A stretch of 64,000 bases of DNA from Pseudaminobacter soli (ex Li et al. 2025) (GTDB lineage Bacteria; Pseudomonadota; Alphaproteobacteria; Rhizobiales; Rhizobiaceae), in contig NZ_JARXVF010000010.1 in NCBI RefSeq assembly GCF_029892515.1, forward strand, positions 62,001 through 126,000, in the 5' to 3' direction. A program made the position numbers and the translations under genes. The notes under the pieces are model-generated. The model ran no database searches, was not told the DNA's origin, and saw only the letters and a list, made by a program, of their open reading frames with translations. Below, piece after piece: positions 1-13,115 of this stretch; position 1 is the stretch's first letter, and each line of letters begins with the position of its first letter.

Positions 1-244
<244 letters not shown>

Positions 245-883
245 TCAGAGCGCGAGCATGACTCGCGCCAGGGGCGCGAGCGCTTCGCCAATTTTGCGCG
301 TGTTTTCCGCGTCGAGATGGACGCCATCGAGCGGCGTTGTGACTGCAACGGAGCCGGCATCGTAGAAACCGCAACTGGTTTCGGCGGCCAACCCCGCATA
401 GAGTTCCGCCAGTTTTTGCGAGCCCTTGTCGCCGCCTGCGAACATTTCCGCAAAATCCACGTTTTGGGTACGCGTGACCTGCGGTGGCGAAACCAGAAGG
501 ATTTTGGGCGCGGCAGCGTCCAGCGGATAGGCGTGGCCGCGCACGATCTTCACCAGGCGCGCCATGCCCTGCCTGGCGGCGAACGGGTTGCCATGGATCC
601 ACGGCTTCATGTCGTTGGAGCCAAGCAGGATGATGATCAGATCGAGCGGCGAGTGCGTGCCGAGCACGGTCGGCAGCACGCGCGCGCCATTGCGATCTTC
701 CGGGGCAAGGCTGTCGTCGAAGGCCGTCGTGCGGCCATTCAACCCCTCGGCAATAACCCGAACTCCGCCACCCAACTCGGCCTGGAGCACACTCGGCCAA
801 CGGTCCTCCGGCGCATGGCGCGAAGGACCTTCGGCATTGTAGCCCCAGGTGAGCGAGTCACCGTAGCAGAGGACGGTTTTCAC
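245..883 (-). CDS. SGNH/GDSL-family esterase (arylesterase-like)
   Basis: A 212-residue SGNH hydrolase with all four family blocks: GDSLTWGY near the N-terminus (nucleophile Ser), the GRTT block (Gly), GSNDMK (Asn) and a C-terminal DGVHLDAENTRKIG block carrying the Asp-x-x-His pair. No signal peptide is visible, so it is probably cytoplasmic. The GTG start at 883 was chosen because homology begins there and an AGGGG site lies about 10 nt upstream; the frame stays open further upstream but overlaps pdhC. It sits between pdhC and lpdA with short gaps, so it is co-transcribed with the PDH genes. Its substrate and its link to pyruvate oxidation are unknown. Confidence 0.9.
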   Translation of the reverse strand: MKTVLCYGDSLTWGYNAEGPSRHAPEDRWPSVLQAELGGGVRVIAEGLNGRTTAFDDSLAPEDRNGARVLPTVLGTHSPLDLIIILLGSNDMKPWIHGNPFAARQGMARLVKIVRGHAYPLDAAAPKILLVSPPQVTRTQNVDFAEMFAGGDKGSQKLAELYAGLAAETSCGFYDAGSVAVTTPLDGVHLDAENTRKIGEALAPLARVMLAL

Positions 884-896
884 TAAAGCCGCGCCC

Positions 897-2261
897 CTAT
901 ACGAGCATGCCCATCGGGTTTTCGATGTGGCGCTTGAAGGCACCGAGCAGTTCGGCACCAAGCGCGCCGTCGACAGCACGATGATCGGTCGACAGCGTGA
1001 CCGACATCATGTTGGCGATCTTGATTTCGCCGTTCTTCACCACGGCCCGCTCTTCGCCCGCGCCAACGGCCAGGATGGTCGCATGCGGCGGGTTGATGAC
1101 GGCGGAGAAATCCTTGATGCCAAACATGCCCAGATTGGACACCGCAGTGGTGCCGCCCTGGTATTCCTCGGGCTTCAGCTTGCGATCGCGGGCACGCTTG
1201 GCGAGGTCCTTCATCTCGTTGGAGATGGTAGACAGGCTCTTCTCCTCGGCCCGGCGCACGATCGGCGTGATGAGGCCGCCCGGGATCGAAACGGCAACGC
1301 CCACATCCGAATGGTTGTGCTGCACCATGGCGCTGTCCGTCCACGACACATTCGCAGTCGGCACATCGCGCAGGGCGAGCGCCATCGCCTTGATGATCAG
1401 GTCGTTGACCGACAGCTTGTAGGCCGGCACATCGCCCTTCTCCGTCTTGCGCGTCGGCGCGGCTGCGTTGAGCTGGGTGCGCAGCGCCAGCAAGGCGTCG
1501 AGTTCGCAATCGAGCGTCAGGTAGAAATGCGGGATGGTGGTCTTGGCTTCGACCAGACGCCGAGCAATGACCTTCCGCATGTTGTCGTGCGGAATGAGCT
1601 CGTAGGAACCTGCCTCGAACAGCTTCAGCACCTGTTCGTCAGACATCGGCTTCGCGGCCGGAGCCGGAGCCGGGGCGGGAGCGCCCGCGACCGGTGCGGC
1701 TGCCGGAGCAGCCTTCGCAACGCCGCCGGAAATCGCGGTCTCGACGTCGGCCTTCACCACGCGGCCATGCGGCCCCGTGCCCTTCACCGCCGAGATATCG
1801 ACGCCGGCATTCTTGGCGATGCGACGGGCGAGCGGCGATGCAAAGACGCGGCCCTCCTGGGCAACTGCCGTGCCGTTTGCCACGGCTACCGATGCCGGCT
1901 GGGCAGCCGGCGCAGGCTGCGGCTTGGCTTCCTCGGCCTTCGCCGGGGCGGGCGCTGCGGTCGGCTGGGCAGCAGGCTTGGCGCCGGCATCCGCCTTGGC
2001 GGCAGCACCAGCATCTTCGCCCTCGCCCGCCAGAACGGCGATCACCGCATTGACCTTGACGCCCTCGGTGCCGGCCGGAACGACCAGCTTGGCGACAGTG
2101 CCTTCATCGACGGCCTCGACTTCCATCGTCGCCTTGTCGGTCTCGATTTCAGCGATCACGTCGCCGGGCGAAACCTTGTCGCCTTCCTTGACCAGCCACT
2201 TGGCCAGATTGCCTTCTTCCATCGTCGGCGAGAGCGCCGGCATTGTGATGTTGATCGGCAT
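897..2261 (-). CDS. pdhC: pyruvate dehydrogenase E2, dihydrolipoyllysine acetyltransferase
   Basis: The 454-residue acetyltransferase core of PDH, transferring acetyl from lipoate to CoA. It has one N-terminal lipoyl domain (residues 1-76, lipoyl lysine in [10 protein letters not shown]), a long Ala/Pro linker (about 85-130), a peripheral-subunit-binding domain (about 139-175, starting FASPLARRIAKNAG) and a C-terminal catalytic domain ending with the active-site block STDHRAVDGA. It follows the 95-residue membrane protein by 3 bp and precedes the SGNH esterase by 13 bp, so it is an internal gene of the pdh operon. The Ala/Pro linker produces long open frames on the opposite strand that are not genes. 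Confidence 0.98.
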   Translation of the reverse strand: MPINITMPALSPTMEEGNLAKWLVKEGDKVSPGDVIAEIETDKATMEVEAVDEGTVAKLVVPAGTEGVKVNAVIAVLAGEGEDAGAAAKADAGAKPAAQPTAAPAPAKAEEAKPQPAPAAQPASVAVANGTAVAQEGRVFASPLARRIAKNAGVDISAVKGTGPHGRVVKADVETAISGGVAKAAPAAAPVAGAPAPAPAPAAKPMSDEQVLKLFEAGSYELIPHDNMRKVIARRLVEAKTTIPHFYLTLDCELDALLALRTQLNAAAPTRKTEKGDVPAYKLSVNDLIIKAMALALRDVPTANVSWTDSAMVQHNHSDVGVAVSIPGGLITPIVRRAEEKSLSTISNEMKDLAKRARDRKLKPEEYQGGTTAVSNLGMFGIKDFSAVINPPHATILAVGAGEERAVVKNGEIKIANMMSVTLSTDHRAVDGALGAELLGAFKRHIENPMGMLV

Positions 2262-2264
2262 CGC

Positions 2265-2552
2265 TCACTCCTGGATGAATTTGAACAGGCCGCGCATGAC
2301 CGTCAGCGTGGCGATAATGAACACCGGCGGCAGAATGCCGATGTTGAAAGTGCTTTTGCTCATCTCGAGCGCCATCATCCCACCGGCCTGCTCGGCCTGC
2401 ATGGCACTGGTGGCAACCAAGGCAAAAATGATGGACGACGCGCCGCTTAACATCTGCAGCACGCCGTCGAACCGGCTAGTCATCGAGCGAATGACAAACG
2501 CGAGCGCGACGGTCGGAACGATGATGGCGGCCAGGGTCAATAAAGACGGCAT
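2265..2552 (-). CDS. small membrane protein inside the pdh operon
   Basis: A 95-residue hydrophobic protein of unknown function. Two clear membrane segments are visible, about residues 4-21 (LLTLAAIIVPTVALAFVI) and 72-91 (GILPPVFIIATLTVMRG), with a weaker hydrophobic stretch at 38-52. A strong GGAGG site 8 nt before the ATG and tight packing (12 bp after pdhB, 3 bp before pdhC) show that it is translated as part of the operon. It resembles no PDH subunit that I recognise. It could be a membrane anchor or an unrelated passenger; the sequence does not decide. Confidence 0.85.
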   Translation of the reverse strand: MPSLLTLAAIIVPTVALAFVIRSMTSRFDGVLQMLSGASSIIFALVATSAMQAEQAGGMMALEMSKSTFNIGILPPVFIIATLTVMRGLFKFIQE

Positions 2553-2564
2553 CGCCTACACCTC

Positions 2565-3950
2565 CTACCGATATGTCACCGCTTTGACCGCCTCGACGAC
2601 CTCGCCGACATTCGGCAGCGCCAACTTTTCGAGATTGGCGGCGTAAGGCATCGGCACGTCCTTGCCGGCGATGGTGATGACCGGCGCATCGAGATAGTCG
2701 AAGGCGCGCCGCGAAACCTGGTTGGCGATGTGGTCGCCGACCGAGCTCTGCGGGAAGCCCTCTTCTACCACGACCAGCCGGTTGGTCTTCTTCACCGACT
2801 CGATGATCGTGTCGTAGTCGAGCGGACGGATCGTGCGCAGGTCGATGATCTCGGCATCGATTCCCATCTCGCGAAGCTCGGCTTCGGCCTTCACCGCATA
2901 GGTCATGCCGATGCCGAAGGAGACGATGGTGACGTCCTTGCCCTGCTTGTGGACACGCGCCTTGCCAATCGGCAGCACGAAATCGTCAAGCTTGGGCACA
3001 TCGAAGGAGTGACCGTAAAGAATCTCGTTTTCGAGGAAGATCACCGGGTTCGGGTCACGGATCGCTGCCTTGAGCAGGCCCTTGGCGTCGGCAGCCGTGT
3101 AAGGCATCACTACCTTGAGGCCGGGGATGTGGCTGTACCAGGCCGCATAGCACTGCGAGTGCTGTGCGGCGACGCGGGCAGCCGCACCGTTCGGACCGCG
3201 GAAGACGATCGGGGCGCCCATCTGGCCGCCGGACATATAGAGCGTCTTGGCGGCCGAATTCACGATCTGGTCAATCGCCTGCATGGCGAAGTTGAAGGTC
3301 ATGAACTCCACGATCGGCTTCAGGCCGGCCATGGCCGCGCCAACGCCGACGCCGGCAAAGCCGTGTTCGGTGATCGGGGTGTCGACGACGCGACGCGGGC
3401 CGAACTCCTGCAGCAACCCTTGCGTGATCTTATAGGCGCCCTGATATTCGGCGACTTCCTCGCCCATGACGAAAACGTCCTGGTCGCGGCGCATTTCCTC
3501 GGCCATCGCGTCGCGCAACGCTTCGCGGACGGTCATGGAAACCATTTCGGTGCCGGCTGGAATATCCGGATCGGCGGCCACTTCGACCTTCGGCGCAGCG
3601 GCAACGGGAGCGGGCTTGGCGGGTTCAGGGGCCTTCTCGGCGGCGACTGGCGCCTTCGGCGACACTTCTTCCTCGCCGATGCCTTCCCCGATCTTGTCAA
3701 TGTCTTCGCCCTCGACGGCCAAAACGGCGATCGGGGTGTTCACCTTGACGCCTTCGCTGCCGGCGGGAATGAGGATCTTCCCAAGCGTACCCTCGTCGAC
3801 GGCTTCCACTTCCATGGTTGCCTTGTCGGTCTCGATCTCGGCGATCACGTCACCGGGGGCGACCTTGTCGCCTTCTTTCTTCAGCCACTTGGACAGGTTG
3901 CCCTCTTCCATGGTCGGCGAGAGCGCAGGCATCAGGATTTCGATCGGCAT
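2565..3950 (-). CDS. pdhB: pyruvate dehydrogenase E1 beta subunit with N-terminal lipoyl domain
   Basis: 461 residues. Residues 1-77 form a lipoyl domain nearly identical to that of pdhC ([16 protein letters not shown]), followed by a Pro/Ala-rich linker (about 85-128) and a transketolase-type pyrimidine/C-terminal E1-beta module (from about residue 135, [29 protein letters not shown]). With E1-alpha it performs the thiamine-diphosphate-dependent decarboxylation of pyruvate. An ordinary E1-beta is about 330 residues; the extra length is the fused lipoyl arm, an arrangement known from rhizobial and other alphaproteobacterial PDH. It starts 14 bp after pdhA. Confidence 0.97.
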   Translation of the reverse strand: MPIEILMPALSPTMEEGNLSKWLKKEGDKVAPGDVIAEIETDKATMEVEAVDEGTLGKILIPAGSEGVKVNTPIAVLAVEGEDIDKIGEGIGEEEVSPKAPVAAEKAPEPAKPAPVAAAPKVEVAADPDIPAGTEMVSMTVREALRDAMAEEMRRDQDVFVMGEEVAEYQGAYKITQGLLQEFGPRRVVDTPITEHGFAGVGVGAAMAGLKPIVEFMTFNFAMQAIDQIVNSAAKTLYMSGGQMGAPIVFRGPNGAAARVAAQHSQCYAAWYSHIPGLKVVMPYTAADAKGLLKAAIRDPNPVIFLENEILYGHSFDVPKLDDFVLPIGKARVHKQGKDVTIVSFGIGMTYAVKAEAELREMGIDAEIIDLRTIRPLDYDTIIESVKKTNRLVVVEEGFPQSSVGDHIANQVSRRAFDYLDAPVITIAGKDVPMPYAANLEKLALPNVGEVVEAVKAVTYR

Positions 3951-3964
3951 GTCTGTGCCCTCCC

Positions 3965-5002
3965 TTACAGCGTGATGTCAGTATAGAGTTCGGACACATC
4001 CGGCTCCGGATCGGTCTGCGCGAACTCGGCCGAGTCGGCCACGATGTCACGCACCTCCTTGTCGATCGCCTTCAGGTCGTCTTCCGTGGCCCACTTCTTG
4101 TCGAGCAACCGCGCCTTGACCTGCTCGATCGGGTCGTGCTCGGAGCGCATCTTCTGCACCTCCTCCTTCGACCGGTATTTTGCCGGGTCGGACATGGAGT
4201 GGCCGCGATAGCGGTAGGTCTGCATCTCGAGAATGATCGGACCCTTGCCGGAGCGGCACCACTCGACGGCGAGATCGGCGGCAGCTTTCACTGCGCGCAC
4301 ATCCATGCCATCGACCTGGATGCCCGGGATCTTGAAGGAAGCGCCGCGATGCGAAAAATCGGTCTCGGCCGACGAGCGTGACACCGACGTGCCCATGGCG
4401 TAGCGGTTGTTCTCGATGATGTAGACCACCGGCAGCTTCCACAGCGAGGCCATGTTGAAGCTCTCGTAGACCTGGCCCTGGTTGGCCGCGCCGTCGCCGA
4501 AATAGGTCAGGGAGACGTTCTTGTTCTCACGGTAGCGATTGGCGAAGGCCAGGCCGGTGCCGAGCGACACCTGGGCACCGACGATGCCGTGGCCGCCATA
4601 GAAATTCTTCTCCTTGGAGAACATGTGCATGGAGCCACCCTTGCCCTTGGAGTAGCCCCCACGGCGACCGGTGAGCTCGGCCATGACCCCGCGCGGCGAC
4701 ATGTCCATGGCGAGCATATGGCCATGGTCACGATAGGCGGTGATCATCTGATCGCCTTCGATCAGCGCCATCTGCATGCCGGTGACGACAGCCTCCTGAC
4801 CGATATACAGGTGACAGAAGCCGCCGATGAAGCCCATGCCGTAAAGCTGACCAGCCTTCTCTTCGAAGCGCCGAATCAGCAGCATGTCGCGATAGGCCTT
4901 GAGCTCCTGCTCCTTGGTGAATTCTACGGGTTTGGGCGCTACAAGCGCGGGTTTGCCGTCCGCTTTCGATTTCGCGGACGCCGTCTTGGCGGCAGAAGCC
5001 AT
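3965..5002 (-). CDS. pdhA: pyruvate dehydrogenase E1 alpha subunit
   Basis: A 345-residue thiamine-diphosphate enzyme subunit. It has the E1-alpha N-terminal region ([19 protein letters not shown]), the substrate-channel region with GGSMHM, the ThDP/Mg motif [12 protein letters not shown] with a downstream Asn ([10 protein letters not shown]), and the [11 protein letters not shown] loop that is phosphorylated in the eukaryotic homologue. It is the first gene of the pdh operon, with AGGGAG about 8 nt upstream of the ATG. A short inverted repeat at 5017-5038 lies directly in front of the gene. Confidence 0.97.
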   Translation of the reverse strand: MASAAKTASAKSKADGKPALVAPKPVEFTKEQELKAYRDMLLIRRFEEKAGQLYGMGFIGGFCHLYIGQEAVVTGMQMALIEGDQMITAYRDHGHMLAMDMSPRGVMAELTGRRGGYSKGKGGSMHMFSKEKNFYGGHGIVGAQVSLGTGLAFANRYRENKNVSLTYFGDGAANQGQVYESFNMASLWKLPVVYIIENNRYAMGTSVSRSSAETDFSHRGASFKIPGIQVDGMDVRAVKAAADLAVEWCRSGKGPIILEMQTYRYRGHSMSDPAKYRSKEEVQKMRSEHDPIEQVKARLLDKKWATEDDLKAIDKEVRDIVADSAEFAQTDPEPDVSELYTDITL

Positions 5003-5016
5003 TCAACACTCCCTAG

Positions 5017-5038
5017 CAATGTCTCTTTTCGGACATTG
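5017..5038. promoter_or_regulatory. inverted repeat before pdhA
   Basis: CAATGTC and GACATTG form a perfect 7-bp inverted repeat around an 8-nt centre, ending 14 bp before the pdhA start codon and overlapping the expected leader. It could be a regulator site or an RNA hairpin. No regulator is named by the sequence. Confidence 0.35.
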
Positions 5039-5177
5039 GAGGGAGAGCACAATCCCCCTCCGATTGGGGAGAAAGCTAGCACGCAATCCACCCTTCCGCT
5101 ATGCGGAAAAATGCATGGCAGGCATGCAGCTAAGCACCTGCAATCATTGGGGATATCTACGATTAACCGGATTTCGG

Positions 5178-5504
5178 TTAATTTGCCCAATCGGACGAAC
5201 GGATGATCGTGATCTCATCCGTGTGCGAAAGGTTCAGCGCTTTGCGGGCCTGCTCGTCGAGCATGTCCTTCTCGAGAGTGCCATCATGCAGCAACTGAAC
5301 GCGGCGCTCAAGATCGACGCGACGGGACCTGACGGCATCGAGTTGCGCCTGCAATTCGACCGCCCGCGCCTGGAGCCGGTACTTGGAATAGATACCCAGC
5401 TCGCCGTGATAGGCATGGAAGCCGAAATAGGAAAGGAACAGAACGGTGAGGCCCGGCACGATGAATCGGCCGGTATTTCTCTCGCGATGCTGACGTGTCC
5501 ACAT
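5178..5504 (-). CDS. septum formation initiator, FtsB/DivIC family
   Basis: A 108-residue bitopic membrane protein. A short basic N-terminus is followed by one membrane segment (about residues 14-32, FIVPGLTVLFLSYFGFHAY), then a coiled coil (about 36-75, rich in Leu, Glu and Arg) and a short globular tail. This is the FtsB/DivIC layout, in which the periplasmic coiled coil pairs with FtsL in the divisome. AGGGA lies upstream of the ATG at 5504. It lies between eno and pdhA on the same strand, a common position in alphaproteobacteria. A TTAACCG/CGGTTAA hairpin (5163-5181) overlaps its stop codon. Confidence 0.85.
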   Translation of the reverse strand: MWTRQHRERNTGRFIVPGLTVLFLSYFGFHAYHGELGIYSKYRLQARAVELQAQLDAVRSRRVDLERRVQLLHDGTLEKDMLDEQARKALNLSHTDEITIIRSSDWAN

Positions 5505-5586
5505 GGTGCATTTCCCTGATGCGTCCCATCTGGCCCCATTATGCTTAATGTCCGGTTACGGGGGATAAAAATTCCGGCCCCAAATG

Positions 5587-5616
5587 AAAAGGGGCGAGGT
5601 TGCCCTCGCCCCTTTT
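5587..5616 (-). terminator. rho-independent terminator after eno
   Basis: A perfect 13-bp stem (AAAAGGGGCGAGG / CCTCGCCCCTTTT) with a 4-nt loop lies 33 bp beyond the eno stop codon. The stem ends in a run of T on the minus strand, so it should end eno transcripts before the FtsB-like gene. Confidence 0.85.
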
Positions 5617-5648
5617 GTTCAGGTTAGCAGCGGAAAATCCGGCCCCGT

Positions 5649-6962
<1,314 letters not shown>

Positions 6963-6992
6963 TTAGCGAAAGGCGGCGAAAACGCAATGAGA

Positions 6993-7010
6993 CGCCCGGG
7001 TGGCCGGGCG
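6993..7010 (-). terminator. hairpin after kdsA
   Basis: A 7-bp GC-rich stem (CGCCCGG / CCGGGCG) with a GTGG loop lies 7 bp past the kdsA stop. On the minus strand it is followed by a T-rich stretch (TCTCATTGCGTTTT), so it is a reasonable but not ideal terminator. Confidence 0.5.
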
Positions 7011-7016
7011 CCGAAC

Positions 7017-7853
7017 TCAGTAACCTTTTGCGACGCGGTCGAAAGCCATCAGCTTTTCAAGCAGCTCAGGCATGTCCTTCAGCGGGACCATGTTCGGGCC
7101 GTCCGACGAGGTGGAATTGTCGGGATCCTGATGCGTTTCGATGAACACGCCAGCGACGCCAACGGCCACGGCGGCAGACGCCAGGGTCTTCACGAAACGG
7201 CGCTCGCCGCCCGAAGAACCGCCCTGCCCGCCAGGCTGCTGAACCGAATGGGTGGCGTCGAAAATCACCGGCGCGCCCATATCGACCATGATCGGCAAAG
7301 CGCGCATGTCCGAAACCAGCGTGTTGTAGCCGAAGGACGCACCACGCTCGGTGACCAGCACATTTGCGTTGCCGGAACCTGTGACCTTGCCGATGACATT
7401 CTTCATGTCCCACGGGGCAAGAAACTGGCCCTTTTTCACATTCACAATCTTGCCCGTCTTGGCCGCGGCGACCAGCAGGTCTGTCTGACGGCTAAGGAAG
7501 GCCGGAATCTGCAGCACATCGACCACTTCGGCTACGAGAGCGCACTGCTCTTCGTTGTGAATGTCGGTGAGGACCGGAATTTCGAACTCCTTGCGCAGGT
7601 CCGCAAAGACCGGCAGCGCCGCCTCAAGCCCCGCGCCGCGCGTGGCGCCGAGCGAAGTCCGGTTCGCCTTGTCGTAGCTGGACTTGTAGACCAGGCCGAT
7701 GCCGAGCTTGCCGGTCAGTTCCTTCAGCGCGCCGGCCATGTCAAAGGCGTGTTGGCGCGACTCGAGCTGGCAGGGACCGGCGATCAGCGCCAGCGGCGCC
7801 TTGTTGTCGAAAACGACATTGCCAACGGTAACGGTCGGGTTCGGCGTGTTCAT
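7017..7853 (-). CDS. kdsA: 3-deoxy-8-phosphooctulonate synthase
   Basis: A 278-residue enzyme condensing phosphoenolpyruvate with arabinose-5-phosphate to KDO-8-phosphate for lipopolysaccharide core synthesis. Visible blocks are [18 protein letters not shown] near the N-terminus, [20 protein letters not shown], and the late [10 protein letters not shown] and [11 protein letters not shown] motifs. The ATG at 7853 was chosen because family homology starts there ([12 protein letters not shown]) and because it overlaps the TGA of the upstream gene by one base, which indicates translational coupling. The frame is open further upstream but only as overlap with that gene. Confidence 0.97.
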   Translation of the reverse strand: MNTPNPTVTVGNVVFDNKAPLALIAGPCQLESRQHAFDMAGALKELTGKLGIGLVYKSSYDKANRTSLGATRGAGLEAALPVFADLRKEFEIPVLTDIHNEEQCALVAEVVDVLQIPAFLSRQTDLLVAAAKTGKIVNVKKGQFLAPWDMKNVIGKVTGSGNANVLVTERGASFGYNTLVSDMRALPIMVDMGAPVIFDATHSVQQPGGQGGSSGGERRFVKTLASAAVAVGVAGVFIETHQDPDNSTSSDGPNMVPLKDMPELLEKLMAFDRVAKGY

Positions 7854-8737
7854 CAAAGCTCCTCGAATACAAAAATGGCGCCCTGCCCGGGTGCCGATGG
7901 TACGATCAGCCGACTGCCACAATGGTCGAACTCGATGACATTGGCGCGAAGTAATTTTTCGGTCTGCGTCAGGCTGGCAACGCCGAAGACGACCGCCGCG
8001 AGCCGAAGGGTGCCTGCGGGCGCTTCGATCCCGGTATCGGCCATGAATGTGGCCGGATCGACGAGCTCTATCGCTGCATTCGGCAGGCTCACCTGGATCC
8101 GGCCGTTTGCGGCGGGCAGCGCCTCCGCGTTTGCCACGGCTTCGAAGAAGCGCGCATGGCTGGCGGGATCGTCCGCGCAGGCGACGACCGACACAATGCG
8201 CCTGGCGCCATTGGCATGGGCCTGCAGGGCCGAGCGGTCGACCTGCGGAACGTTTGCGCGCTGGCAGGTGAAGAAAAATGCGTCCGGCGCATCGGCCTCG
8301 GCGGCGAAAGCCAGCCGGAAGGACGCCATATCGGCCTTGCCGGAAGCATCCGTGAAGGGCCGCGAGAAATCGAGCCTGTCGCCCGCCGAAACGCCGGCTT
8401 CCACGAAGGTTTTGTGGTCGGCATCCGCGTCATCGGTTCCGAAGACAACGGCCGAAAGCCCCTCCTCGCCATTGCGAGTGCGGAATTGGCGGTCGCGTGC
8501 GACAAAGACATTTTTCGTCGCCACTGCTTCCTTGACCTTGGCGGCATCTCCGACGACCAGCGGCTCGAGGAATGTGTTGTCGGCGAGGTAGACGCAGGCG
8601 TTCTCGGTGCCGAAGGGATGGACGCCCACCGGAGCTACAGTGAAGCCAAGCACTGACAGTCTATCACGCGCAATGCCGAGGTCAGCGGTCGGCAGCACGA
8701 GATGGTCGAGCGGACGGGGCGTAGCGGATGTACTCAT
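7853..8737 (-). CDS. VOC/glyoxalase-like protein
   Basis: A 294-residue protein with an N-terminal vicinal-oxygen-chelate domain ([20 protein letters not shown], about residues 11-30) and a second, weaker VOC-type repeat in the C-terminal half (about 165-290). This is the glyoxalase_3-like architecture, whose substrates are mostly unknown. It is translationally coupled to kdsA through a TGATG overlap, so the pair is co-expressed. No signal peptide is present. The enzyme activity cannot be deduced. Confidence 0.8.
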   Translation of the reverse strand: MSTSATPRPLDHLVLPTADLGIARDRLSVLGFTVAPVGVHPFGTENACVYLADNTFLEPLVVGDAAKVKEAVATKNVFVARDRQFRTRNGEEGLSAVVFGTDDADADHKTFVEAGVSAGDRLDFSRPFTDASGKADMASFRLAFAAEADAPDAFFFTCQRANVPQVDRSALQAHANGARRIVSVVACADDPASHARFFEAVANAEALPAANGRIQVSLPNAAIELVDPATFMADTGIEAPAGTLRLAAVVFGVASLTQTEKLLRANVIEFDHCGSRLIVPSAPGQGAIFVFEEL

Positions 8738-9232
8738 CTGGCTGCCATGTGCCCCAAATTCGGCGCGCGTTCAAGCGGCCATCTCGCCGGCGGTGGCGTG
8801 CTTTATCATCGCCACGCCCGGTTTTCACCGTCTGGCCATTTCAAAGAACGCTCTCTTTCGAGAACTGGGAAGACGGGCGGTCAGGAAACGCGCTCATCTA
8901 GTAATTTATCTGCGGTCTCCGCGACCGCCCGTTCGATGCGCTTGCCTGGGTTTGTTCGCCTCCGCATTCGCGCGGTCAGCCACACCCTGGGCCCGGACTT
9001 GGGGATTCATCATCCAGCAGCGCTACCGTTAGCGCCACCAGCCCGGACATCGTCGCCCTCCACGCTCATCCGGTTCATGACCCGTGTTCCCGTTGAGGCC
9101 GATGCGGACATTATGTGAGCGGCGGAAAGACAGGGGATAAATGAGGCTACAGATTTCTTTTCGAGCAAATGATTTCAGCGGCTTACGCGCGAAGCGGGGT
9201 GATTTTCATCCCCATCTCCGCGCGGTAGCAGC
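8738..9232. other. intergenic region, no confident gene
   Basis: 495 bp between the divergent or end regions of the VOC gene and mfd. Open frames on the plus strand here have no domain, ribosome site or codon pattern to support them. It holds an inverted repeat of 10 bp (ACGGGCGGTC 8873-8882, GACCGCCCGT 8923-8932) around a 40-nt centre, and a small hairpin near 9197 (GGGGTGA / TCATCCCC, imperfect) that could help to end mfd transcripts. Confidence 0.5.
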
Positions 9233-12733
<3,501 letters not shown>

Positions 12734-12734
12734 C

Positions 12735-13022
12735 CTAGAAACTCATGGACAGGCGCTGGGCCAATATCTTGCGGTAGATTGCGGTGTCTTGTGCTGCCGG
12801 AATGGCCTGCTCGCCGGTGAACCACGAAAGCAGGTCTGCGTCCTGCAGTTCCAGCAGATTCTCATATTCGTCGAGTTCGGCGTCGGACAGGTCGTGGATG
12901 GTGGTGTCGGCGAAAGTGCCGAGAATCAGGTCCATCTCGCGCATGCCGCGGTGCCAGGATCGGAACAGCAGCTTGCGCCGGCGCGTGTCGAGCCCCTCAC
13001 TTGATCGCGTCGTGCCTGTCAT
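12735..13022 (-). CDS. sdhE: FAD assembly factor SdhE (succinate dehydrogenase assembly factor 2)
   Basis: A 95-residue member of the SdhE/YgfY/Sdh5 family, which helps FAD attach to the SdhA flavoprotein. The family motif RGMRE is seen in RSWHRGMREMDLILGTFAD (about residues 22-40), followed by acidic helices ending in DLLSWFTGE. The ATG at 13022 was chosen because AGGA lies 9 nt upstream; an in-frame ATG at 13031 has its AGG too close. It is divergent from recG (93 bp apart) and directly upstream of mfd. Confidence 0.9.
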   Translation of the reverse strand: MTGTTRSSEGLDTRRRKLLFRSWHRGMREMDLILGTFADTTIHDLSDAELDEYENLLELQDADLLSWFTGEQAIPAAQDTAIYRKILAQRLSMSF

Positions 13023-13115
13023 CTTCCACATCCTGGTTGCCGAGCGGCGCATATAGCGTGGATGACGCGGCGTGTCAGCCTTGCACATGGTCGCGTGGCG
13101 CATAAGCTGCCAATC

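Noticed and set aside
927-2450. 507-codon plus-strand frame
   Set aside because: Antisense to pdhC and the 95-residue gene; its sequence is low in complexity, mirroring the Ala/Pro linker.
8607-9118. Two overlapping plus-strand frames upstream of the mfd end
   Set aside because: Partly antisense to the VOC gene, without ribosome site or domain.
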